Positions 52,936 to 61,565 of a stretch of DNA of 64,000 nucleotides are shown here, piece by piece. Source of the stretch: Janthinobacterium lividum (lineage in GTDB: Bacteria > Pseudomonadota > Gammaproteobacteria > Burkholderiales > Burkholderiaceae_D); NCBI RefSeq assembly GCF_034424625.1, contig NZ_CP139976.1, forward strand, positions 4,340,001 to 4,404,000, given 5' to 3'. The notes below the pieces were generated by a model. It did not search any database. It was not told the DNA's origin and saw only the letters and a list, made by a program, of their open reading frames with translations. Numbering within the stretch: position 1 is the stretch's first letter; every line of letters begins with the position of its first letter. Position numbers and translations under genes: made by a program.

Positions 52936-53808
52936 ATGACGCCTTTATTCGAACAAGTCACGATCCCGACAGGCCACTCCTGGGGCTTGCTGTGGCGCGA
53001 ACTCGATGCCATTCCCTTCATTTGGCACTACCACCCGCAGTTCGAGCTGACCTTGACGGTCAATGCGCGGGGGCAACGCTACATCGGCGACCACCTGGGC
53101 GATTTCGAGCCGGGCGACCTGGTGCTGCTGGGGCCGAATTTGCCGCACACGTGGTCGGCCAGCGAGCGCATCGACGGCACGCAGCCCATGCTGGCCGTCG
53201 TCGTGTGGTTTTCCCTCGAATGGGTGGAGCAGCTGGCGGCCTGTTTTCCGGAGTTGCACAGCGTCCGGCAACTGGCGCGCCGCGCCGGCCCTGCCCTGCA
53301 TTTTTCGCCGGCAACGAGCGCGCGCAACGCATCCAGACTGCTGCAATTGAATGCGCTGCCCGTACCGCAGCGCTTGCCGCTGCTGCTCGACGTGCTGCTG
53401 GATCTGGCGGGCGATGGCAGTGCGCAGCCGCTGGCGTCAACGGCGCAGGCGCCGATGCCCGATGGGCAGCAAAAGCGCATGGAAATCGTGTTTGACTTCA
53501 TGCACGCGCATTTCCGGGAAGAGATTGCACTGGAAACGCTGGCGCAGCGGGCGGCCCTGTCGCTGGGCGCCTTTCACCGCTGTTTCAAGCGCCACGCGCA
53601 TTGCACGCCGGGCGAATACCTGGCGCGGCTGCGTATCGGCCGCGCCTGCCAACAGCTGATCGAAAGCAATCTTGCCATCGCCGTCATCGCGCAAGAGGCT
53701 GGCTACCGCAACCTCGCGCATTTCAACCGCCAGTTCCGCGCCGCCAGGCAAGTCACGCCGCGCGCGTTTCGCCTGCAATACCGGCGTGGCGCCACTGGCG
53801 CAGCGTAA
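52936..53808 (+). CDS. AraC-family transcriptional regulator
   Basis: 290 aa. An N-terminal cupin sensor domain (FIWHYHPQFELTLTVNARGQ, then GDLVLLGPNLPHTWSASE) and a C-terminal double helix-turn-helix (EEIALETLAQRAALSLGAFH, CTPGEYLARLRIGRACQQLI, and the second helix pair in IAVIAQEAGYRNLAHFNRQF). The HPHEE-like cupin pattern points to a small sugar or carboxylate ligand. It is divergent from the PhyH-type oxygenase and probably activates it. It is followed by the terminator hairpin of the tRNA-Arg unit, pointing the other way. Confidence 0.92.
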   Translation: MTPLFEQVTIPTGHSWGLLWRELDAIPFIWHYHPQFELTLTVNARGQRYIGDHLGDFEPGDLVLLGPNLPHTWSASERIDGTQPMLAVVVWFSLEWVEQLAACFPELHSVRQLARRAGPALHFSPATSARNASRLLQLNALPVPQRLPLLLDVLLDLAGDGSAQPLASTAQAPMPDGQQKRMEIVFDFMHAHFREEIALETLAQRAALSLGAFHRCFKRHAHCTPGEYLARLRIGRACQQLIESNLAIAVIAQEAGYRNLAHFNRQFRAARQVTPRAFRLQYRRGATGAA

Positions 53809-53823
53809 ATCCATTCAGAAACG

Positions 53824-53856
53824 AAAAAGGGGATCAGATTTTACAATCTGATCCCC
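53824..53856 (-). terminator. Terminator of tRNA-Arg copy 1
   Basis: GGGGATCAGATT-loop-AATCTGATCCCC (12 bp, perfect), followed on the minus strand by TTTTTCGT. It lies 7 nt beyond the CCA end of the tRNA. Confidence 0.88.
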
Positions 53857-53863
53857 AATATTC

Positions 53864-53940
53864 TGGTGCGGCTGGCAGGAATTGAACCCACGACCCCTTG
53901 GTTCGTAGCCAAGTACTCTATCCAGCTGAGCTACAGCCGC
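53864..53940 (-). tRNA. tRNA-Arg(ACG), copy 1
   Basis: 77 nt including an encoded CCA. The anticodon arm on the minus strand is CTTGG-CTACGAA-CCAAG, so the anticodon is ACG (Arg; A34 is normally changed to inosine). The acceptor stem is GCGGCTG with CAGCCGC, and the T loop is GTTCAATTC. It has its own promoter and terminator, unlike the other three identical copies. Confidence 0.97.
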
Positions 53941-53950
53941 CTAAGACAAG

Positions 53951-53978
53951 ATTATAGCAGGGCTTTGCAGAATGGCAA
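53951..53978 (-). promoter_or_regulatory. Promoter of tRNA-Arg copy 1
   Basis: On the minus strand: TTGCCA (53978-53973), 16 nt, TATAAT (53956-53951); the tRNA 5' end is 11 nt further. Confidence 0.75.
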
Positions 53979-54051
53979 AGGGCGCCGTGCGGATATTTCA
54001 CAATTGCCCAGGCCGCCAACATGCACCCTGCCCGCGTCCCGCCAGGACGAA

Positions 54052-54085
54052 AAAAAACCCGGAAAGCGAACTTTCCGGGTTTTTT
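54052..54085 (-). terminator. Terminator of tRNA-Arg copies 4-3-2
   Basis: AAAAAACCCGGAAAG and CTTTCCGGGTTTTTT form a perfect 15-bp stem with a CGAA loop; it lies 15 nt beyond the CCA of copy 2. Confidence 0.88.
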
Positions 54086-54100
54086 CACTACTGCAAATAC

Positions 54101-54177
54101 TGGTGCGGCTGGCAGGAATTGAACCCACGACCCCTTGGTTCGTAGCCAAGTACTCTATCCAGCTGAGCTACAGCCGC
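54101..54177 (-). tRNA. tRNA-Arg(ACG), copy 2
   Basis: Identical to copy 1 over all 77 nt. It is the last gene of a three-tRNA transcript that starts upstream of copy 4; no promoter is seen between copies 3 and 2. Confidence 0.97.
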
Positions 54178-54255
54178 AAACTCTGACACACTTCGCCTGA
54201 CGGCGCGAAGCTTGAAACTTTCATCAACATGAAGCGAACTCCATCTTGGCAATAC

Positions 54256-54332
54256 TGGTGCGGCTGGCAGGAATTGAACCCACGACCCCTTGGTTCGTAG
54301 CCAAGTACTCTATCCAGCTGAGCTACAGCCGC
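54256..54332 (-). tRNA. tRNA-Arg(ACG), copy 3
   Basis: Identical to the other copies, with encoded CCA. Spacers on both sides (78 and 82 nt) differ from each other in sequence and hold no promoter or terminator, so the precursor must be cut out of a longer RNA. Confidence 0.97.
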
Positions 54333-54414
54333 AAAACTTCTACAACATTCCATCAACAGCATGGAGGTGAAACTTGTTACAACAAAACCAGGCAAAGTCT
54401 GATTTTCAGTATTC

Positions 54415-54491
54415 TGGTGCGGCTGGCAGGAATTGAACCCACGACCCCTTGGTTCGTAGCCAAGTACTCTATCCAGCTGAGCTACAGCCGC
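54415..54491 (-). tRNA. tRNA-Arg(ACG), copy 4
   Basis: Identical to the other copies; first gene of the three-tRNA unit, with a TATAAT promoter 10 nt upstream. Confidence 0.97.
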
Positions 54492-54501
54492 GCAGGCAAA
54501 C

Positions 54502-54530
54502 ATTATAGCGTATTCATTTCGCTTTGAAAA
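54502..54530 (-). promoter_or_regulatory. Promoter of tRNA-Arg copies 4-3-2
   Basis: Minus strand: TTTTCA (54530-54525), 17 nt, TATAAT (54507-54502). Confidence 0.7.
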
Positions 54531-54918
54531 GTTCGATTTTTCAATCGCTTAGCTGATTTTGCAGAATACCGCCCCGCATGATCGACTACCTTTTCACTGC
54601 CAAAAAGCTCACGCCTTTTTATCGATGGACACTTCTGCTTTCACAGGAGCTTCCAGCGAATCGAGAAGTTGCTGTCTCGAAAGAAGCGGGATTATAGGGA
54701 CTGCTTTCCAGCCTGTCCAGTGCTATCTGCAGGCGGCGCGCAAGCGTGCGGTGGCGGCGCGGCGCTTGGGGCTACAATACCAGTCAGACAGGGGCGCTTG
54801 TGCCTCCCCTAATTCATGACGGCGGGTAATTCCATCATGCTCCATTTAACTGAGCTTAGCGGCGGCGGCCCGGCGGGGCAAGCGCCCGTGCGGCAGACTC
54901 ACTGTTGCAGGATTTCCG
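54531..54918. other. Intergenic stretch without a recognised gene
   Basis: 388 nt between the tRNA promoter and the hybrid kinase gene. No coding pattern, tRNA or clear terminator was seen. The part nearest the kinase probably holds its promoter (TACAAT at about 54774 is a candidate -10), but no convincing -35 partner is visible. Confidence 0.4.
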
Positions 54919-57402
54919 ATGGCCAAGCATGACCGCGAGCAAGATCTGCTTCCCCCATCAGCGCCGCTGAGCCTATCCGACGAGCGCCTGGCCAACCTGC
55001 TGGAGGGCATCACCGATGGCTTTTGCCTGCTCGACCGCGACTGGCGCATCCGCTACATCAATACGCGCGGCACCGACATGCTGGCGCCGCAGCGTCCGCC
55101 TGGCGCCAGCCTGGCCGGCAGCAGCCTGTGGCAAGCCTGCCCGGAACTGCTGGGCACGGAACTGGAAACGCAGTATCGGCGCGCCATGGCGCAACAGCAC
55201 GGCGGCAGCTTCGAACTGCTGTACACGCCGCTGGGGCGCTGGCTGGAAGTGCGCATCTTCCCTTCCAGCGATGGCTTGACCACGTATATCCAGGACATCA
55301 GCCAGCGCAAGGCCAGCGAAGAAAGCTTGCGCCACAGCGAGGAAGACTTGCGCGCGCTGGCCAATTCCATCCCGCAACTGGCCTGGATCGCCGGCTTCGA
55401 TGGCACCATTGCGTGGTACAACCAGCGCTGGCACGACTATACGGGCACCAGCGCCGAACAGATGGCGGGCGATGGCTGGAGCATCGCCTATCACGCGCAG
55501 CACCTGCCGCCCATGCTGCATGCCTGGAAGGCCGCCTTGCGCGATGGCACGCCCTTCGAAATGGAGTTCCCCATCCGCGGCGCCGACGGCCAGTTCCGCT
55601 GGTTCCTGACGCGCGCCAATCCCGTGCGCGACCGGGGCGGCCAGCTGCTGCGCTGGTTTGGCACGAGCACCGATGTCGACCAGGTCAAGCGCGCGCAGGA
55701 AGCCCTGCGCGATGAAACGCGCGTGCTGGAGTTGCTCAACAATACGGGCGCGGCCCTGGCCGGCACCCTGGACTTGCCGGCCCTGCTGCAGGAAACCGTC
55801 GATGCGGCCACGCGCATCAGCGGCGCGCACTTCGGCGCCTTGTATTATGACGATGCGGGCGAGCTCCACGACAGCGCCGCCCCGCTGCCCGCGGCGCGCG
55901 CCGTCAACGGCATCAGCCTGTGCGAGGCCGATGCCATTGCCACGGAACTGCGCCAGGGACCAGCCATGCGCCAGAACGACTTGCTGGCCGCGCCCGACGC
56001 CAGCGCCGGCGGCGCGCCGCCGCTGCGCAGCTGCCTCAGCCTGCCCGTCAGCTCGCGCTCGGGCCTGTTGCTGGGGCGTTTGCTGCTCGGTCATCCGCAG
56101 GCGGGCATGTTCAGTGCGCGCAGCGAACGCATCGTTTCGGCCATCGCAGCCCAGGCCGCCGTCGCGCTCGACAATACGCGCTTGTACGCGGCCGCCACGC
56201 GCGCCGCGGAAGAGCGCAAGGTGCTGCTCGACAGCGAACGCGAGGCGCGTGCCGAGGCCGAGCGCACGAACCAGCTGAAAGACGATTTTCTCACCACCCT
56301 GTCGCATGAACTGCGCACGCCCTTGTCGGCCATCCTGGGCTGGGCCCAGGTGCTGCGGCGCGGCACGCGCGACGAGGCCGACCTGCACCGCGGCTTGCAA
56401 AGCATCGAACGCAATGCGCGCGCGCAGGCGCAGCTGATCGAAGACTTGCTCGACATGAGCCGCATCACCTCCGACAAGGTGCTGCTCGACCTGCAAACCA
56501 TCGTGCCCGCCAGCATCATCGCCTCGGCCATCGAAACCCTGCGCCCGGCGGCCGACGCCAAGCACATCGCCATCCACAGCAACATCGCCAGCGATGCGGG
56601 CCGCATCACGGGTGACCCCAGCCGCATCCAGCAAGTGATCTGGAACCTGCTGTCGAATGCCTTGAAGTTCACGCCACAAGGAGGGCGGGTCGATATCGGC
56701 GTGCACCGCGAAGCGACCCGCCTGGCCATCACGGTGGCCGACAACGGCGTCGGCATCAAGAAAGATTTCCTGCCCCACGTATTCGACCGCTTCCGCCAGG
56801 CTGACGCCTCGACCACGCGCCGGCATGGCGGACTGGGGCTGGGGCTGGCCATCGTCAAGCACCTGGTGGAGCAGCACGGCGGCACGGTCACCGTCAGCAG
56901 CGCCGGCGACATGCAGGGCGCCAGCTTTACCGTGCGCCTGCCCCTGGGGACGCCGGCCGTTGCCGCGCGCCTGGCGGGCAGCGCCCCGTCCGCCAGCCAT
57001 GACTTGCGCGGCGTCACGGTGCTGCTGGTCGATGACGAAGCCGATGCGCGCGAGCTGACGGAGCGTATCTTGCGCGACAACAACGCCGAAGTGCACAGCG
57101 CCGGCAGCGTGGCGCAAGCGCTGCAACTGCTGGACCAGGTGCGCCCGGATGTGCTGGTCAGCGACATCGGCATGCCCGATGCCGACGGTTTCGACTTGCT
57201 GGCGCAAGTCCGCGCGCACGCCTCCCCTGAGGCGGCCCGGCTGCCCGCGCTGGCCCTGACGGCGTTTGCGCAACCGCAGGATCGCCAGCGGGCGCTGGCC
57301 AGCGGCTTCCAGGACTGGGTGTCGAAACCGCTCGACCCGGCCGAACTGGTGGCGGCAGTGGCGCAACTGGCCGCCGCGCGCGTGGCCGGCTCGCCGCCTT
57401 GA
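54919..57402 (+). CDS. Cytoplasmic PAS-PAS-GAF hybrid histidine kinase
   Basis: 827 aa, no membrane segment. Two PAS domains (~25-130 with EGITDGFCLLDRDWRIRYIN, and ~145-265 with PQLAWIAGFDGTIAWYNQRW), a GAF domain (~290-425, LLQETVDAATRISGAHFGAL), HisKA ([20 protein letters not shown]), HATPase (GLGLGLAIVKHLVEQHGGTV) and a receiver domain (VLLVDDEADARELTERIL, phospho-Asp in VLVSDIGMPDADGFDLL, SKPLD). The second PAS has the PAS_3 style (FRWF region). All kinase motifs look intact. It stands alone, with no regulator next to it; the REC-GGDEF gene 350 nt downstream is a possible partner by position only. Confidence 0.9.
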   Translation: MAKHDREQDLLPPSAPLSLSDERLANLLEGITDGFCLLDRDWRIRYINTRGTDMLAPQRPPGASLAGSSLWQACPELLGTELETQYRRAMAQQHGGSFELLYTPLGRWLEVRIFPSSDGLTTYIQDISQRKASEESLRHSEEDLRALANSIPQLAWIAGFDGTIAWYNQRWHDYTGTSAEQMAGDGWSIAYHAQHLPPMLHAWKAALRDGTPFEMEFPIRGADGQFRWFLTRANPVRDRGGQLLRWFGTSTDVDQVKRAQEALRDETRVLELLNNTGAALAGTLDLPALLQETVDAATRISGAHFGALYYDDAGELHDSAAPLPAARAVNGISLCEADAIATELRQGPAMRQNDLLAAPDASAGGAPPLRSCLSLPVSSRSGLLLGRLLLGHPQAGMFSARSERIVSAIAAQAAVALDNTRLYAAATRAAEERKVLLDSEREARAEAERTNQLKDDFLTTLSHELRTPLSAILGWAQVLRRGTRDEADLHRGLQSIERNARAQAQLIEDLLDMSRITSDKVLLDLQTIVPASIIASAIETLRPAADAKHIAIHSNIASDAGRITGDPSRIQQVIWNLLSNALKFTPQGGRVDIGVHREATRLAITVADNGVGIKKDFLPHVFDRFRQADASTTRRHGGLGLGLAIVKHLVEQHGGTVTVSSAGDMQGASFTVRLPLGTPAVAARLAGSAPSASHDLRGVTVLLVDDEADARELTERILRDNNAEVHSAGSVAQALQLLDQVRPDVLVSDIGMPDADGFDLLAQVRAHASPEAARLPALALTAFAQPQDRQRALASGFQDWVSKPLDPAELVAAVAQLAAARVAGSPP

Positions 57403-57752
57403 ACAGCGCCGCCAGGGCGGCAAGATAGTCGGCAAAAAGATGATGCAAAGAAATACATAGTGCAGAACAAAATAACTATTTTGTGGTTTAGCCTTCCTAC
57501 TTTCAGACGCGGCACTGTCCTACAAGCAACTAAGCTGAAGTTTGCTACACTGAAATGCAGAAGCACACCTGCATGGCAGGCTGGAGACCGCCGACCTTGG
57601 CTGCCGTCATTGGCAGAAGCGAGTTCAAGCGCTGTTGTGCGCCCTATCTTGTTGCAAGGCGCTACTATCATCCGACCGCCGTCAGCCGCGCCGCCAGCCT
57701 ATTCGCTGCGGTAGAAGCCAGTGTTGCATAGACCGTATAACCGAGACCCTAC
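57403..57752. other. Intergenic stretch between kinase and cyclase genes
   Basis: 350 nt, more A/T-rich than its flanks. It contains an A/T-only inverted repeat ACAAAATAACTATTTTGT (57464-57481), too weak to call a terminator, and a TACACT hexamer (about 57546) that could be part of the cyclase promoter. No gene was recognised. Confidence 0.4.
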
Positions 57753-58736
57753 ATGCCCAGCCAAGATGAGATTTTGAAAGCCAAAATTTTGGTCGTTGAC
57801 GATTCACCCGACAATGTCGACCTGATGCTGGAAATCCTGCGCGATGCCGGCTACACCAATGTCACGGCCACCATGCGTCCGGCGCAGGTCTGCCCCCTGC
57901 ACCAGGAGCATTGCTACGACCTGATCTTGCTGGATCTGCAAATGCCGGAACTCAATGGTTTCCAGGTCATGAAAGGCTTGAAGGAAATCGAACATGGCGG
58001 CTACCTGCCCGTGCTGGCCCTGACGGCGCAGCCGAGTTTCAAGATCGCCGCCCTGGAAGCGGGCGCGCGCGACTTCATCAGCAAGCCCTTCGACCTGATG
58101 GAAGTGCACAAACGCATCCACAACATGCTGGAAGTGCGCCTGCTGTACAAGGAACTGGCGCAATACAGCAAGCAGCAGCAGGAACTGGCGCTGCACGATC
58201 CGCTGACGGGCTTGCCGAACCGGCGCCTGCTGGAAGACCGCATCGAGCATACCTTGCAGCAATCGGCCCGCAACCGCGGCAAGTCCGCCATCCTGTACCT
58301 GGACCTGGACGGCTTCAAGGCCATCAACGACAGCTACGGCCACGGCTATGGCGACGATATCCTGAAAATGGTGGCGGGCCGCCTGGTGGGCGCATCGCGC
58401 AAAGAAGACACGGTGGCGCGCATCGGCGGCGATGAATTCGTCATCGTGCTGGGCAACCTGGCCGGCAAGGGCGACGCGCGCGAACCGGCCGCCAAGCTGA
58501 TCGAAGTCATTTCCGAGCCGTATTTCATCAACGACCTGACCCTGCGCCTGTCGACCAGCATCGGCATCGCCATCTACCCGGACGATGCCAGCACCGTCGA
58601 ATCCCTGCTGGGCGCGGCCGACACGGCCCTGTATGAAGCCAAGCGCGCCGGCAAGAACCGCTTTTGCTGCACGCCGCACGAAGTGATCGCCTCGCAGGTC
58701 AACATGCAGAAAAGCAGCATTCCGTCGATCGCTTGA
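57753..58736 (+). CDS. Response regulator with GGDEF diguanylate cyclase domain
   Basis: 327 aa. An N-terminal receiver (ILVVDDSPDNVDLMLEIL, phospho-Asp in LILLDLQMPELNGFQVM, Lys in FISKPFDLMEV), a short coiled linker, and a GGDEF domain: LHDPLTGLPNRRLLEDRIEH, YLDLDGFKAINDSYGHGYGD, active site RIGGDEFVIVLG and the closing YEAKRAGKNRF. The catalytic signature is intact, so it should make cyclic di-GMP when phosphorylated. The I-site RxxD is not evident. The partner kinase is unknown; the hybrid kinase upstream is a candidate. Confidence 0.93.
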   Translation: MPSQDEILKAKILVVDDSPDNVDLMLEILRDAGYTNVTATMRPAQVCPLHQEHCYDLILLDLQMPELNGFQVMKGLKEIEHGGYLPVLALTAQPSFKIAALEAGARDFISKPFDLMEVHKRIHNMLEVRLLYKELAQYSKQQQELALHDPLTGLPNRRLLEDRIEHTLQQSARNRGKSAILYLDLDGFKAINDSYGHGYGDDILKMVAGRLVGASRKEDTVARIGGDEFVIVLGNLAGKGDAREPAAKLIEVISEPYFINDLTLRLSTSIGIAIYPDDASTVESLLGAADTALYEAKRAGKNRFCCTPHEVIASQVNMQKSSIPSIA

Positions 58737-58760
58737 ATTTACTTTCCGCACGACACATGA

Positions 58761-58800
58761 AAAAAACCGGCAAGCCACGTTGATGGCTTGCCGGTTTTTT
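58761..58800. terminator. Bidirectional terminator
   Basis: AAAAAACCGGCAAGCCA and TGGCTTGCCGGTTTTTT form a perfect 17-bp stem with a 6-nt loop, shared by the convergent cyclase and 131-aa genes. Confidence 0.92.
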
Positions 58801-58814
58801 ATGGCCGGGAGGCT

Positions 58815-59520
<706 letters not shown>

Positions 59521-60234
59521 ATGTCCGCACAAACAGATCCGAACAAGGAAGCGGCCCAGGCCGATGCGGAACGCGCCGCCGATCTCAGCGAGTTGCTGGG
59601 TCATGTCAACACAAGCTGGGACAATGAACGGCGCGCCCTGTCGCGCCAGTTGCACGACAGCCTCGGCTCCTCGCTGACGGCGCTGACCATGCACCTGTCG
59701 CTGCTGACGCAAAAGATGCCGCAGGAAGCCGCCTTGCTCGACCGCGCGGCGACCATGAAGCAATTGCTGCTGAATGTGATTGAAACCAACCGCCAGATGC
59801 AGATGAAGTTGTGGAACGACAAGCTCGAGTTTCTCGGCGTGAATGTGGCGCTGGGCGAGCTGGCCGCGCAATTTGCCGAACAGCACAAGATCACCGTGCG
59901 CTGCAGCTTGCCCGAAGATGAACTGATTTGCCCGCGCAACGTGGGCGTGGCCCTGCTGCGCACCCTGGAAGAAGCGCTCGGCAACATCTCCGCGCACGCC
60001 CACGCCACGCAAGTGGATATCATCATCGACGACAATGAGGACGCGCTGATGATGACCGTCAAGGATGACGGCGTGGGGCTGCCGAAGAGCGAGCCCGTCG
60101 AAATGAGCAAGCACGGCCTGCGCTCCGTGCGCGAGCGCGTGCATTACCTGGGCGGCAGCCTGAGCCTGGCGGCCAATCCGCAAGGCGGCACGGCCCTGAC
60201 CGTCGTCTTGCCGCGCATTACGCCAAAAGAATAA
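59521..60234 (+). CDS. NarL/DegS-type sensor histidine kinase (HisKA_3), soluble
   Basis: 237 aa, no sensor or membrane part. The dimerisation/phospho-acceptor region is ERRALSRQLHDSLGSSLTAL (His in QLHDSLG, the HisKA_3 pattern). The ATPase domain shows EEALGNISAHAHATQVDIII (N box), VKDDGVGLPKSE (DxGxG) and HGLRSVRERVHYLGGSLSLA. Kinases of this class phosphorylate LuxR-type regulators; none is adjacent, so it is an orphan. The start at 59521 follows GGGGCG; upstream in-frame ATGs exist but add no recognisable domain. Confidence 0.88.
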   Translation: MSAQTDPNKEAAQADAERAADLSELLGHVNTSWDNERRALSRQLHDSLGSSLTALTMHLSLLTQKMPQEAALLDRAATMKQLLLNVIETNRQMQMKLWNDKLEFLGVNVALGELAAQFAEQHKITVRCSLPEDELICPRNVGVALLRTLEEALGNISAHAHATQVDIIIDDNEDALMMTVKDDGVGLPKSEPVEMSKHGLRSVRERVHYLGGSLSLAANPQGGTALTVVLPRITPKE

Positions 60235-60261
60235 TTTCCCGCAGCGGGCGCCCTGCCCGCC

Positions 60262-60861
60262 TCAACGGGGCAGCGGCATCCCCTCTTCCGGCAACAGCAG
60301 TTGCGCCCCCAGCACATCGCGGCGCGCGCCATGCCCGGCCAGGCTGGTGCGATCGCCTGCCAGCACCTGCAAGAAATGTCCAACACGCAACACATCCGTC
60401 AATTGCGCCGCCAGGGCGGCATCGGCAGGAGAACCCGCCTGCCGCCATCCCAGCGCCAGCAAGGTTTGCCAAATGTCGGGCAATGCCGTGCGCCAGCCGG
60501 TCGAGGCGAGGAAGACACCGGCCGGCTGTTCCAGCGCTACACAGGCCCGCGCCAGCAAGTCCTCGCGCGCCAGTTCGCCGGGCCAGCCGTCAAGCTCGGC
60601 GCGCCACAGGGGAAACGTGGCCAACGGCGCCGGCAACGCATCCAGGCTGCTGATGAAGCGGGACTTGCCATAGCCATCCGTGCGGAAACGCGCGACCTGC
60701 CGCAGGCTTTCCCCGGCTTCCCCCTTCGCCCTGCAGGCCAGCAGCAGCTGGTAAAAATCGAGCTGCTCCGGGTCCAGGCCCAGGCTTTTCAGGCTGATGT
60801 AGCGGTCGTCGAACTGGCCCGGCCTTGCGGCGCCGCGCGGCTGCGTGGAAGTATCGTGCAT
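60262..60861 (-). CDS. Unknown protein
   Basis: 199 aa, soluble, rich in Ala and Leu. No recognised domain. Central stretches FYQLLLACRAKGEAGESLRQ, GYGKSRFISSLDALPAPLAT and VFLASTGWRTALPDIWQTLL look helical. The start at 60861 is preceded by AAGGACAATC and is preferred to an ATG at 60897 with poor spacing. It is convergent with the NarL-type kinase (27 nt apart) and divergent from the DUF6265-like gene (147 nt between starts). Confidence 0.55.
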   Translation of the reverse strand: MHDTSTQPRGAARPGQFDDRYISLKSLGLDPEQLDFYQLLLACRAKGEAGESLRQVARFRTDGYGKSRFISSLDALPAPLATFPLWRAELDGWPGELAREDLLARACVALEQPAGVFLASTGWRTALPDIWQTLLALGWRQAGSPADAALAAQLTDVLRVGHFLQVLAGDRTSLAGHGARRDVLGAQLLLPEEGMPLPR

Positions 60862-61008
60862 GATTGTCCTTGGCGTGATGATAGTGACGGTCGACATCTT
60901 TCCCGAGTATAAAGTGTTTGCCGTGTGCAGCCCAGCATCGGCTACACTGGTCAGGCGCGCCGCCGGCGTGCCCTAGTGACCGCTAACATCGCAACGACAG
61001 GAGATGGC

Positions 61009-61524
61009 ATGCAACGACTCGCAACGACCTTGCTGGCAGCGCTGCTGGCCATGGGCGCCGCCCAGGCCGCCGACAACACCGTGCCGCCGCCGGAAACCGT
61101 GGACAAGCTGGCCTGGCTGGCTGGCTGCTGGAACGTCGATGGCGCCGAGCCCGGTTCCGGCGAACAATGGAGCACGGCCGCCGGCGGCACCATCCTCGGC
61201 ACCAGCCGCACCGTCAAGGGCGGCAAGACGACAGCCTTTGAATTCGTGCAGATCCGCCTCACGGAGCCGGGCCAGCTGGCCTACATCGTGCAGCCGTCGG
61301 GCCAGCCGCCCGTGATCTTCAATCTGCTGCGCCAGGACAAGCCGAATGAATTCATCTTCGCCAACCTGGACAATGACTTCCCGAGCCGCATCATCTACCG
61401 CCACGACAGCGAGCGCATCCTGCATGCCAGCATCACCGGCACCTTGAAGGGCAAGCTCACCACCATCGATTTTCCCATGACGCGGGGCCGCTGCGAAGCG
61501 GCGCCCATCGCGCGCGGCAAATAA
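61009..61524 (+). CDS. Exported DUF6265-like protein
   Basis: 171 aa. Signal peptide (RLATTLLAALLAMGAAQA). The mature part has VDKLAWLAGCWNVDGAEPGS at its start and EQWSTAAGGTILGTSRTVKG, FEFVQIRLTEPGQLAYIVQP and a C-terminal MTRGRCEAAPIARG, the usual landmarks of DUF6265, a lipocalin-like beta-barrel fold of unknown function. The start follows AGGAGATGGC. It is closed by a strong terminator. Confidence 0.82.
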   Translation: MQRLATTLLAALLAMGAAQAADNTVPPPETVDKLAWLAGCWNVDGAEPGSGEQWSTAAGGTILGTSRTVKGGKTTAFEFVQIRLTEPGQLAYIVQPSGQPPVIFNLLRQDKPNEFIFANLDNDFPSRIIYRHDSERILHASITGTLKGKLTTIDFPMTRGRCEAAPIARGK

Positions 61525-61548
61525 AAAGGGGCCGCAAGGCCCCTTTTT
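61523..61548. terminator. Terminator after DUF6265-like gene
   Basis: AAAAAGGGGCC-GCAA-GGCCCCTTTTT, an 11-bp perfect stem, also usable by the convergent ndh gene. Confidence 0.9.
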
Positions 61549-61565
61549 GATGGGATGGCAACGGC

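Noticed and set aside
53864..54491. Four near-regular direct repeats, considered as a CRISPR array
   Set aside because: The 77-nt repeats fold as tRNA-Arg with encoded CCA; spacing is uneven and spacers carry promoters and terminators.
53866..54527. Short plus-strand frames repeating the peptide LVRLAGIEPTTPWFVAKYSI
   Set aside because: These are translations of the antisense strand of the tRNA-Arg genes, a well-known false protein.
54973..57435. An 820-codon minus-strand frame opposite the PAS-PAS-GAF kinase
   Set aside because: Antisense shadow; the plus strand carries intact HisKA, HATPase and receiver motifs.
57460..57714. An 84-codon frame in the gap before the REC-GGDEF gene
   Set aside because: No ribosome site, no domain, and composition unlike the neighbouring genes; better read as intergenic.
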